Source: Rhodoferax lithotrophicus (GTDB lineage: Bacteria > Pseudomonadota > Gammaproteobacteria > Burkholderiales > Burkholderiaceae_C). Taken from it: a DNA stretch of 64,000 nucleotides. Of the stretch, positions 46,848-55,087 are shown piece after piece (within the stretch, counting starts at the first letter, position 1; each line of letters opens with the position of its first letter). The translations under genes and the position numbers were made by a program. The stretch covers positions 620,001 to 684,000 of the forward strand of contig NZ_AP024238.1 of the NCBI RefSeq assembly GCF_019973615.1, in the 5' to 3' direction. The notes under the pieces were generated by a model. That model was not told the origin of the DNA. It made no database searches and saw nothing but the letters and a program-made list of their open reading frames with translations.

Positions 46848-47603
46848 ATGTCTGTACCCAAAGAATGGGCCGTCATCGTCGGCGCCACCGGTGCTTTTGG
46901 TCAAGTCATGGTCGAGCGCCTGTTGGCGCAGGGGCTTGGCGTGGTGGCGGTGGCCCGCAGTGCGCCATCGCTGGCGGCGTTGGCGGCAGCGCACCCTGGC
47001 TTGGTGGCCTGCGTGGCAGACATTGCCAGCGATGCGGCCATTGACACCATTCGGGCTGCGTTGCCGGGGCCGGTGCGCATGGTGGTGCATGGCCCCGGTG
47101 TCAGTGCTGCTGGCGGCGTGTTGACGGTGGACACCGGTTTGATGGTGGAGGCGGTCAACATCAAGGTCGGCGGGCTGCTGCGGCTGGTGCGCGCCGTGGA
47201 TGCGCGACTGGGCGTCAACTCCCGCCTGGTGGCGATTGGCGGGCATTATGGTTTTGAGCCCACCGCTTATGCCGCCACCGCTGGGGTTGCGAATGCCGCG
47301 CTGGTCAATGTGGTTCGGCAACTTAGCCTGGCCTATGGTGCGCGCGGCATCACAGCCCATTTGGTGGCACCTGGGCCCGCCGACACCGAGCGGCTGCGCC
47401 GTGTTGCTGGTGAGCGTGCCCGCTTGCAAAATACCACGCTAGAGGCCGTGCTGGAGGCCATGAAGGCCGAGTCTTCGCTGGGTGCCTTTACCGAACCCGG
47501 CCAGGTGGCCTGGGCGCTAGAGATGCTGCTGGCCCCGGAGGCCTCAGCCATGACCGGCTCGTCTTTGATGCTGGATGTGGGCCGCCGCCACGGCCTGCCC
47601 TGA
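46848..47603 (+). CDS. Short-chain dehydrogenase-like protein, catalytic residues altered
   Basis: 251 residues from ATG 46848 (MSVPKEWAVIVGATGAFGQ). The N-terminal glycine-rich loop GATGAFGQV and later GITAHLVAPGPADTERL identify an SDR fold with NAD(P) binding. The catalytic Tyr appears as AYAATAGVANAAL; the Lys four residues on is Ala, and the Ser at LVAIGGHYG is Gly. This makes ordinary oxidoreductase chemistry doubtful. It follows dmpG by 19 bp. Function unknown; possibly a variant that binds pathway intermediates or a dead relative. Confidence 0.7.
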   Translation: MSVPKEWAVIVGATGAFGQVMVERLLAQGLGVVAVARSAPSLAALAAAHPGLVACVADIASDAAIDTIRAALPGPVRMVVHGPGVSAAGGVLTVDTGLMVEAVNIKVGGLLRLVRAVDARLGVNSRLVAIGGHYGFEPTAYAATAGVANAALVNVVRQLSLAYGARGITAHLVAPGPADTERLRRVAGERARLQNTTLEAVLEAMKAESSLGAFTEPGQVAWALEMLLAPEASAMTGSSLMLDVGRRHGLP

Positions 47604-47613
47604 TAAGAAAATC

Positions 47614-48060
47614 ATGCCAATATTGAATTTTCATTTGGTTCAAGGCCAGCACGAACCCATTCGTATTGAATCGTTGCTACTGCGCTCCAGCGAGCTTTTC
47701 GCCGAGGGGCTTCGTTGCCCGATTGACCGTGTGCGTGTCTTTGTGACGGAGCACGCACCGCAACATGTCTGTACAGGTGGCAAGCTGGCCAGTCAGGATG
47801 CGCAATCAGCACCCTATTTCACCTTTGTTCTGTTGCAGGGTAGATCGCTCGAAGATCGGCAGCGTCTGCTGGCAGGCTTTACGGATTTGGTCGTAGAAAT
47901 CCTGGACTGTCCACGAGAAATGGTGCGTGGTGGTATCACGCTGATTGACCCAGATGACTGGGGTATTGGCGGTGTGCCAGCCAGTCACCTGCGTCAAACA
48001 GAAATTCAAGCACGGCAGTTAGTTGTCGCACAGTCAGCCGTCAGTTCTGGAACCCTATGA
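47614..48060 (+). CDS. Tandem (fused) tautomerase-family protein
   Basis: 148 residues from ATG 47614 (MPILNFHLVQGQHEP). Two tautomerase-like units in tandem: residues 2-70 and 77-140, each with a QG turn (VQGQHEP, LQGRSLE), a VRVFVTEH or GGITLIDPD strand, and a G-G hinge (CTGGKLAS, GIGGVPAS). After Met removal the first unit starts with Pro, as needed for chemistry; the second unit cannot. This gives a fused 4-OT of the asymmetric type. Eleven bp after the SDR gene; last gene of the operon. Alternative: a related cis-CaaD/MSAD-like enzyme. Confidence 0.75.
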   Translation: MPILNFHLVQGQHEPIRIESLLLRSSELFAEGLRCPIDRVRVFVTEHAPQHVCTGGKLASQDAQSAPYFTFVLLQGRSLEDRQRLLAGFTDLVVEILDCPREMVRGGITLIDPDDWGIGGVPASHLRQTEIQARQLVVAQSAVSSGTL

Positions 48061-48364
48061 AAATTCAGGCTCTGTTGAGATTTGAGTGGGTTGCCTAGGG
48101 CAGAACAATGGAAAAGGCTCCGATGGAAATCCGGTTGTGTGAACAGCCGTTGTTATCAAAAAAGGGGGCAACCAGTGCTGAACAAAACCTTCTCGAATCG
48201 ACGGTGGACCGCATGAATGCTGGCTTTTCGTTCACTCCAAGCTTTGCAGTTGGGCGAATTTATCAGTTAACCACTGAAACCAGTTTTTACCAAGCAGTGC
48301 CATCACGCCTTCTCGAATCAGAAAAATTTCGCCCACTCAAATCTCATTAGAACCATAAATCAAG
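48061..48364. other. Convergent spacer after the lower pathway operon
   Basis: 304 bp between the plus-strand tautomerase and minus-strand activator. An 80-codon frame at 48108-48350 has no ribosome site and no family look. CCTTCTCGAATC occurs twice (about 48188 and 48308). No strong terminator stem was seen. Confidence 0.4.
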
Positions 48365-50146
48365 TTAAGTTGGCTCTTCTGGCGGATGAGGAACCTTATT
48401 TCCAGATAACCGATAGGCAACTCTTGATCGAGTGGTGCGGAGAATTTTTGCAGCGGCAGAAACATTGCCATTCGAGATGCCCATAGCTACATCAATGGCC
48501 ATCTCCTCCAATGAGTCCATTGAGATGTTTCCGTCAACGAGAGAATCGCGCAGCAGACTAAAAAATTCTTCAGACGCAATTTGATTGGTGGTTTTGCCAA
48601 GTACCGGATCACCAAGCCCAACCTGCTTGTTATTGACTTGATCTGTCCGGATCTTTTCCCCGCTATTAAATAGGTGCGAAACATCAATCCCGCCGTCTGT
48701 CGGAGCCAGGATGACACCTCGTTCAATTATGTTTTCCAACTCACGTATGTTTCCAGGCCAGTCATACGACATAAGTGCCTCAATGGCACCTTCAGTGAGA
48801 CCAGTGACCTTGCGCTTGTGCAGCGCGCAATATTTGTTGAAAAAGCTTTCCGCCAAAAGCAGAATGTCTTCCTTGCGTTCTCGCAGGGGAGGAATTTTCA
48901 CTGGGAAAACGTTGAGCCGATAAAACAGATCTGCCCGAAAATGTCCCGCAGCTACATGTTCACGCAAATCGACGTTTGTAGCAGCGATTACTCGCACATC
49001 AACCTTTCGGACATGGGTATCTCCGATGCGCTCAATCTCACCCTCTTGAAGGGCACGTAGCAACTTACCTTGTGCGATCAAACTCAGAGAACTGATTTCG
49101 TCTAGAAAAAGTGTGCCGCCATCAGCGCGCTCAAAGCGGCCCTCCCGCGAGCGTGAGGCGCCACTGAATCCGCCTTTTTCGACACCAAATAGCTCCGATT
49201 CAACTAGTTGTTCTGGTATGGCGGCGCAGTTTATGGCAACAAAAGGCTTCTCATGGCGATCACTAATATTGTGTAAAGTCCGTGAAAACTGCTCTTTTCC
49301 AACACCGCTTTCACCTAGAAACAGTACTGTGGCCCGAGTAGGCGCAACACGCTGGATCATGTGGCAAACCGAATTAAACCCAGACGAAACACCAATCAGG
49401 TTGATTTTTGCATGCCTTGCATCTTCAGCAGTCAACACTTCGCCAAAGGAAGATTTCCTTCCACCTGGACTCTGAACAAACTTCTGCGCCAATAGGTATC
49501 GAAAATCCTTGTCAGGTTCATCCCACTCAGAAAGAGCCTTACCGATAATCTTGCAGGCAGCATGCCCCATCGCCTTACATTCGACTTCGCGTACCAATAC
49601 CTGACGGCCAAAAACACTGCTTACATAACCATTCGCGTATCCTTGCAGCGTCCAACATACGGGAGTGTTACCAAGGCCATTTGCAGCTATGTGCGCCTCC
49701 GCCTCGGAAGAGTTATGCCAGAGGAATTCCCCAAAGAAGTGACCCTTCACGATGTCGACTTCCATTTTGACTGTCTCGACTGAAACAAATCCCTCAAGGG
49801 AGTGCAACTGCGGTCCAACAGCGAATGAATCGAAATCGCTACTGTTAGGACGAACTTTTCGAACCATTTCGGCATCACGGGCACCAGAGAGATAACCCAT
49901 GCGAGTCAGTACACCTCGTGTTTTCTCCACCCCAAGCAATTCAATCAACTCACGACGCAACGCAGCAAGTGACTCGTTGTGTAACAGCACCATGCGTTGG
50001 TCATCAAGCCAGATTTCACCAGTCTCAGGAGAAAAATGCAGCCGCGAGACAAGGTCACCCATGTCTGGAAACACATACGCCGACTGTGCACTTGATCGGT
50101 GAAGCCTAAAGGGCTCATCAAGATCAATGCGAGGCTGTTCGCTCAT
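48365..50146 (-). CDS. Sigma-54-dependent phenol-type activator (DmpR/XylR/MopR family)
   Basis: 593 residues from ATG 50146 (MSEQPRIDLDEP; AGAGA upstream). The N-terminal sensor and V4R domain (30-210) have a Zn set spaced as in MopR: Cys164, Glu187, Cys190, Cys198. Residues in place of the phenol pocket of MopR are His115 and Trp143 (offset 9). A linker leads to the AAA+ domain: Walker A GESGVGKE (278-285), GGTLFLDEIS (343-352). The sigma-54 loop, normally GAFTGA, reads GGFSGA (325-330). A FIS-type HTH ends it (MGISNGNVSAAAKILR). Convergent to the pathway operon. It should activate the -24/-12 promoter at 35159 on phenol. Confidence 0.92.
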   Translation of the reverse strand: MSEQPRIDLDEPFRLHRSSAQSAYVFPDMGDLVSRLHFSPETGEIWLDDQRMVLLHNESLAALRRELIELLGVEKTRGVLTRMGYLSGARDAEMVRKVRPNSSDFDSFAVGPQLHSLEGFVSVETVKMEVDIVKGHFFGEFLWHNSSEAEAHIAANGLGNTPVCWTLQGYANGYVSSVFGRQVLVREVECKAMGHAACKIIGKALSEWDEPDKDFRYLLAQKFVQSPGGRKSSFGEVLTAEDARHAKINLIGVSSGFNSVCHMIQRVAPTRATVLFLGESGVGKEQFSRTLHNISDRHEKPFVAINCAAIPEQLVESELFGVEKGGFSGASRSREGRFERADGGTLFLDEISSLSLIAQGKLLRALQEGEIERIGDTHVRKVDVRVIAATNVDLREHVAAGHFRADLFYRLNVFPVKIPPLRERKEDILLLAESFFNKYCALHKRKVTGLTEGAIEALMSYDWPGNIRELENIIERGVILAPTDGGIDVSHLFNSGEKIRTDQVNNKQVGLGDPVLGKTTNQIASEEFFSLLRDSLVDGNISMDSLEEMAIDVAMGISNGNVSAAAKILRTTRSRVAYRLSGNKVPHPPEEPT

Positions 50147-50408
50147 GTTTTTCTCTTTTGATGTGGTGCTTAGAGTATTGTCGCCTGCACCGCTATGCTG
50201 CATCTATATCTTTTCCTTCTGGCTATGGAACGCTCCTTATCGGTCGTTGGTGACCGACTGAAGGTGGTCAAAAGAGGGTGCCATTCTTGTTGAAAGATCG
50301 ACCACATTACTGTCGTTGGACTACTGGAAGCAATGCCCGATATCTGGTGGTCAATTTGGACTTCTATATTTCATGGAGTCAGAATCAAAGTTGTTGAGGG
50401 GTAAAGAT

Positions 50409-50489
50409 GTCTACGACTTTAAATCGTGGTGTTGTCAATTTGGTACGCCGGGAGCCCGCATAAATGCTAGATCCATGTTTACGACTATA
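50409..50489. repeat. Second copy of the 68-bp-spaced repeat
   Basis: GTCTACGACTTTAA (50409) and GTTTACGACT (50477) are 68 bp apart, with TGTTGTCAATTTG and CCCGCATAAATGCTAGAT between, matching the left half of the 6438 element at roughly 80% identity by eye. The mirrored half is missing. It sits in the 460-bp gap after the activator's start; the rest of this gap shows no gene. Confidence 0.75.
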
Positions 50490-50608
50490 TTTGGTCAGAA
50501 TATCAACACCGCCACCGGCGGTTTTTGCTCAGATGTTTGCAATGGCTCTGCGGCCTTCAACTCCTCTTCATCAACAAAACTGTTGTACTGCAGATTTGAG
50601 GCCACCTT

Positions 50609-51511
50609 TTATTTGAGCAAGTGACCGGCGATAGCGGTAGCGGCTGAGCGAGTTTCCACTCCGAGCTTCTCAAAAATGTGTTCAAGGTGCTTGTTGACTG
50701 TGCGGTGGCTCATGCCCAATATCTCGGCGATGTCACGATTCGTTTTTCCCTTGGCCAGCCAGGACAGGACTTCGGTTTCACGAGGGGTGAGGGGCACATC
50801 GGGCTGGCGTACCGTAGTGCCCGTCTGTGCTGGGGCCACATGTAATACCAGCATCGACTCGGAAATGCCGCTTTGGCCTATATGCCTTGCCACTAGAAGA
50901 CCGTTGTCTGGTAATTTTGTGCTGATTTCCGCGTTTTTATGAGTGGTTTGCAGCCATGCTTGCGCTTCCTGGCTACCTTGGGCACCGAAGGCAGCTTCCA
51001 GCCAGCGAATAGCCTGGGGAGAGTGCCATGCGACGCGTCCACGGCTGTCGAGTACCACGGTGCCCAGGCCCGCCACATCCACCGCTTCGCGTGCCAAGCG
51101 GGTTGCTTGAGCATTGCGCACGTGGGTTGCCAGGCGCACCAGAACCTCAGGTAGGCGCAGCGGTTTGACCACGTAGTCCACGCCCCCACTGGCAAAGCCA
51201 TTGAGGATCTGATCGGTATCGGACAGCCCGGTCATGAACACAACGGGAATGTGGGCCCAGTGGGGTGTGGCTTTGAGCTTTCGGCACAGCTCGAATCCAT
51301 CCATGCCGGGCATGACTGCGTCGAGCAGGATGCCGTCCGGGATGACGATTTCGAGTCGTTCCAGGGCTTCCTGTGCGTCCCTTGCCGCCAGTACGGCATA
51401 GCCTTCGGCGGTCAGTGCGTCGCAGAGCATGCGCAGCGTATCGAGTGCATCGTCCACCACCAGGATGGCATGGTGCTGAACAGGTGCAGAGGTATGGGTG
51501 ATATCAGCCAT
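50609..51511 (-). CDS. LuxR-type response regulator of the amide locus
   Basis: 300 residues from ATG 51511 (MADITHTSAPVQ), 8 bp inside the end of the giant kinase gene; the longer reading to 51553 is not needed. A receiver domain (15-130) has VVDDALDT, phosphoacceptor Asp in ILLDAVMPGMDG and Lys in DYVVKPL. A middle segment (about 130-230) looks PAS-like. The C-terminal LuxR HTH (235-300) is clear: LTPRETEVLSWLAKGKTNRDIAEIL and NKHLEHIFEKLGV. It is coupled to the kinase and very likely its partner. A palindrome at 54984 upstream of the amide importer is a candidate target. Confidence 0.92.
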   Translation of the reverse strand: MADITHTSAPVQHHAILVVDDALDTLRMLCDALTAEGYAVLAARDAQEALERLEIVIPDGILLDAVMPGMDGFELCRKLKATPHWAHIPVVFMTGLSDTDQILNGFASGGVDYVVKPLRLPEVLVRLATHVRNAQATRLAREAVDVAGLGTVVLDSRGRVAWHSPQAIRWLEAAFGAQGSQEAQAWLQTTHKNAEISTKLPDNGLLVARHIGQSGISESMLVLHVAPAQTGTTVRQPDVPLTPRETEVLSWLAKGKTNRDIAEILGMSHRTVNKHLEHIFEKLGVETRSAATAIAGHLLK

Positions 51512-54500
51512 GTTCTGGTTCGCGAAGTTGGACACTGAGCGTCTGGAAGTCAAAGCGCTCGGCTAGGCCTTGCAGAAAGTGCAGCGTCACAGTGTGTTCA
51601 GGATGTGCGGCGAGGGCCATACGCAGTGTTTCACGAAGGGCTGTAGCATGACCCAGTTTGGCCAGTCGGCCAAGTTCTTCGCGCAGGGTGTCGGGCAGGT
51701 TTTCCGGGGTGGGGTGCTCACTGATGGCAGCAGGGCTGACCAAGCTGGAACCCGCGAGTGCGCGTGGCGTGTTGTCACGGACCCATTCAATCTGCAGGGC
51801 GTGTTCCAGCGCTTCCAGCAATTCCGATTCGATGATCGGCTTGCCCACAAAACCCTGGCATTGCATGGCCGTCAAACGTTCGGGTTGGTGGTCAAACAGA
51901 TTCGCGGACACAAAGACAATTGGCAGTTTTTCTGGAGGCATCAGTTGGCGCAAAAGGGTCGCTGTTTCCCAGCCGTCCAGGTCGTCCATGTGGATGTCCA
52001 GTAAAACGATGTCGGGTGGGTCACGCTGCACGATCTCTAGACATTCGCGACCGCTGGCAGCTTCTTTCAGGGTGAACCCCAGCGGTACCAGCAAACCTGC
52101 CAGCAACTGTCGCTGAAGCGGCTGATCATCGACGACCAGCAAGGTTTGGTGTGGGTCCAGGTAGCCAATCACCGAGCGTAATGAGTGGGCGCGTCGTGGT
52201 GGAATGACCGTGTCCGAGGCAATGCCAGGCAGGTACAGTCGCACGGTGAAGGTGCTGCCTTTGCCGGGAGTGCTGGAGACGGTCAGCTCACCACCCATGA
52301 GCTGGGTGAGCAGGTTGGTGATGGTCAACCCCAGCCCGGTGCCGGTTTCGCTGGCGCGTCGTCCAGCGCTGCCGCGCTCGAACGGCAGGAAGATGCGTTC
52401 CTGATCCTGCGCTGCAATCCCGATACCCGTATCAATCACTTCGATACGGGTGACGTGTTGGCGAAAGTCCAGTCGCAGCAGAATCTCGCCGTGCTCGGTA
52501 AACCGCACCGCGTTGGACAGCAGGTTGATCAGAATTTGCCGCAGTCGTTTTGCATCAGCACGGATGTAGGTCGGCGCAACGCCCACCATTTGTACCGAGA
52601 AGCGCAAACCCTTGCCCTCAGCCTGAGGACGAAGCATGCCCTGGACATCTTCCAGTAACTCGGCCAGTGGCAGCGGTACCGGGTCTAGTCGCAAACGTCC
52701 GGCCTCGATACGGGCCAGTTCCAGTGACCCGTCGATCAGCGCATGCATGTGCTGGCCGCTGTGGTGCATGGTGGCCAGGGTTTCGCGCATCCAGCCATCG
52801 ATTTGGGGATTTTTCAACAGGATCTGCGTGTAGCCCAGGATGCTGTTGAGGGGGGAGCGCAATTCGTGTGTCATGCCCGCGACGTAGCGTGTCTTGGCCT
52901 GACTGGCCGAGTCGGCCTGGTCTTTGGCAGCTTGCAGCGCAGCATCGGTTCGGCGGTGGGCATCAATCTCTGCCAACAGGCGGAGGGTCTGGTTTTCAGA
53001 TTCGTCCTGTGCCATGCGTCGACTGTCGGTACTGAGTACGACCCACCATGCGCACACGGCAGCCAGCAGGGCCAGTAGCGAAAACACCTTGAGAAAAGGC
53101 ATGCGCAGCACCGCTGTGGGTGTGTTCATGCTCTCTTGCACATAGATCACGCCAAACAGAAATGCCATCACTGCGCACAGGGACAGCATGACGAACAGGT
53201 ACTGCCCAATTCGGAAATTAACTTTCGGAATCCACTGTTTGGGCAGCAACCATGCCAGGACTGCACGTAATTGGTCGCCTGCACCGGCATCCTTCTTGCA
53301 ACGGTCATGGCATCGCGATTCGAGTGAACAGCATAGAGAGCAGATAGGTGCGCTGTATGCCGGGCATTGGGCCATGTCTTCAGATTCGAACTGGTTGTCG
53401 CAGACGGCACAACGCACCATCTCTCCGGGCTGCCATGGCGTATCGGGCGTGCGGGCTAAGTAGTAGCGCCCCTGCGTGACCCAGGCCAGCAGTGGGGCCA
53501 GCACCATGGACAACGCAAGTGCAATGAACGGCGAGAAAGCTGCTGCTCGTTCACCGAACAGCCCGACGTAGGCACAGCCAGCGACCGTGGCTGCAATCAC
53601 CATGGCACCCAGACCTACCGGGTTGAAGTCGTAAAGGTAAGCGCGGCGGAATTCGATACCGGGTGGGCTCAAGCCCAGCGGCTTGTTGATGACCAGGTCC
53701 GCCACCAGAGCGCCCACCCAGGCAATGGCCACATTGCTGTAGACCGCCAGAACCTTCTCCAGGGCCCCAAATACGCCCAAGGTCATCAGCAGGGTGGCAA
53801 TCAGCACATTAAAGACAAGCCAGACTACACGGCCAGGGTGGCTGCGGGTCACGCGGGCAAAGAAGTTTGACCAGGCCAGTGAGCCTGCGTAGGCATTGGT
53901 CAGGTTGATTTTGATCTGCGATACAACCACAAAGACGACAGTCACGATCACGGCCAGTCCAGGGTTGCCGATGGCTTGGGTAAAGCCAGCCAGGAACATT
54001 TGGGTGGGCTCGGAGGCCCGTTGTGCATCCACTTCAAACTGCAAGGCGGCGAAGGCCAGAAACGCGCCTCCGGCCATCTTGAACATGCCCATCATGATCC
54101 AGCCAGGTCCCGCTGCCAGCACAGCACCCCACCAACGCAGGCGATTGGCCGAGGTGCGCAGGGGCAGAAAGCGCAAAAAGTCCACTTGCTCGCCGATTTG
54201 CACCACCAGCGAGAAGATGACGGCAGCAGCAGCCCCGAACATCAACGGGTCAAAGCTGCTGCTGCCGCTGCGCAGCCCCGATAAACCCATGAAGTCGCGG
54301 TACATCTGGGGCTTATCCAGCGCAATCCAGACAAAGGGCAGCACCAGTAAGAACAGCCATACGGGTTGTGTCCAGGCTTGTAGGCGTGAAATCAGGGTGA
54401 TTCCTCGCATCGCCAGTGGTAGGACGACTAACGATGACAGCACGTAACACCATTCCAGGGGCCAAGGTAAGACCATTTGCAAGGCCAGCGCCATGATGGC

Positions 54501-54926
54501 GGCTTCCAGTGCGAAAAAAATGAACGTGAAAACTGCGTAGATCAGCGAAGTAATGGTGGAGCCTAAGTACCCAAAACCCGCACCACGGGTCAGTAGATCC
54601 ATGTCTAGCCCGTAGCGCGCGGCATAGTAGGCAATGGGTAACCCGGTTAGAAAAATCACCAAGCCAACGGTCAGGATGGCCCAAATGGCGTTGGAAAACC
54701 CGTAATTCAGCGCGATGGCCCCACCAATGGCTTCCAGTGCCAAGAACGATAAGGATCCAAACGCTGTGTTGGCCACACGAAATTCGCTCCAGCTCCGAAA
54801 ACTCTTGGGGGTGTAGCGCAACGCGTAGTCCTCCATGGTTTGGTCGGCAACCCAGGAGTTGTATTCGCGCCGGAACCTGTAAATCGGCTGTGGCGCAATG
54901 GATGGGGGTGAGGAAGGCACTTGCAT
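51504..54926 (-). CDS. NCS1 permease-cysteine cluster-histidine kinase-receiver fusion
   Basis: 1140 residues. Residues 20-485 are an NCS1 nucleobase/allantoin-type permease with about 12 helices: YNSWVADQTMEDYALRYTP, NTAFGSLSFLALEAIGG, and the later FMGLSGLRSG and LTNAYAGSLAWSNFF. Residues 506-543 hold eight Cys and a His (C506xxC509, C521, C529, C532C533, C539, C543), a likely zinc module. Two more helices (573-596, 611-632) lead into a kinase: H687 in MTHELRSPLN, NLLSNAVRF, DTGIGIA, GTGLGL. A receiver follows (VVDDQPLQ, Asp977 in VLLDIHMD) and a helical tail, perhaps HPt-like. It resembles transporter-sensor fusions such as CbrA, but with NCS1 in place of SSS. Confidence 0.9.
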   Translation of the reverse strand: MQVPSSPPSIAPQPIYRFRREYNSWVADQTMEDYALRYTPKSFRSWSEFRVANTAFGSLSFLALEAIGGAIALNYGFSNAIWAILTVGLVIFLTGLPIAYYAARYGLDMDLLTRGAGFGYLGSTITSLIYAVFTFIFFALEAAIMALALQMVLPWPLEWCYVLSSLVVLPLAMRGITLISRLQAWTQPVWLFLLVLPFVWIALDKPQMYRDFMGLSGLRSGSSSFDPLMFGAAAAVIFSLVVQIGEQVDFLRFLPLRTSANRLRWWGAVLAAGPGWIMMGMFKMAGGAFLAFAALQFEVDAQRASEPTQMFLAGFTQAIGNPGLAVIVTVVFVVVSQIKINLTNAYAGSLAWSNFFARVTRSHPGRVVWLVFNVLIATLLMTLGVFGALEKVLAVYSNVAIAWVGALVADLVINKPLGLSPPGIEFRRAYLYDFNPVGLGAMVIAATVAGCAYVGLFGERAAAFSPFIALALSMVLAPLLAWVTQGRYYLARTPDTPWQPGEMVRCAVCDNQFESEDMAQCPAYSAPICSLCCSLESRCHDRCKKDAGAGDQLRAVLAWLLPKQWIPKVNFRIGQYLFVMLSLCAVMAFLFGVIYVQESMNTPTAVLRMPFLKVFSLLALLAAVCAWWVVLSTDSRRMAQDESENQTLRLLAEIDAHRRTDAALQAAKDQADSASQAKTRYVAGMTHELRSPLNSILGYTQILLKNPQIDGWMRETLATMHHSGQHMHALIDGSLELARIEAGRLRLDPVPLPLAELLEDVQGMLRPQAEGKGLRFSVQMVGVAPTYIRADAKRLRQILINLLSNAVRFTEHGEILLRLDFRQHVTRIEVIDTGIGIAAQDQERIFLPFERGSAGRRASETGTGLGLTITNLLTQLMGGELTVSSTPGKGSTFTVRLYLPGIASDTVIPPRRAHSLRSVIGYLDPHQTLLVVDDQPLQRQLLAGLLVPLGFTLKEAASGRECLEIVQRDPPDIVLLDIHMDDLDGWETATLLRQLMPPEKLPIVFVSANLFDHQPERLTAMQCQGFVGKPIIESELLEALEHALQIEWVRDNTPRALAGSSLVSPAAISEHPTPENLPDTLREELGRLAKLGHATALRETLRMALAAHPEHTVTLHFLQGLAERFDFQTLSVQLREPEHG

Positions 54927-54983
54927 ACCAGTAGCCTAGCAAGAATCGTTCATGCCCTGTTTGCTATCTGAGAACTGATCATC

Positions 54984-54999
54984 TACGTTAATTGACGTA
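54984..54999 (+). promoter_or_regulatory. Palindrome upstream of the amide importer
   Basis: TACGTTAATTGACGTA is a near-perfect 16-bp palindrome (arms TACGT/ACGTA) 89 bp before the importer's first gene and 58 bp from the kinase start on the other strand. It fits a dimer-binding LuxR/NarL-type operator. No clear -35/-10 pair was chosen. Confidence 0.5.
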
Positions 55000-55087
55000 T
55001 GGATGGAAATAGGGGACGACCCTAAGCTTCATACCAGCGCGGCGATTCCCGCCGTTCGTTATTAACCCATGCTGCAAGGAGCGTTCA

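Noticed and set aside
48108..48350. 80-codon plus-strand frame after the double tautomerase
   Set aside because: No ribosome site and no recognisable family; not supported enough to call.
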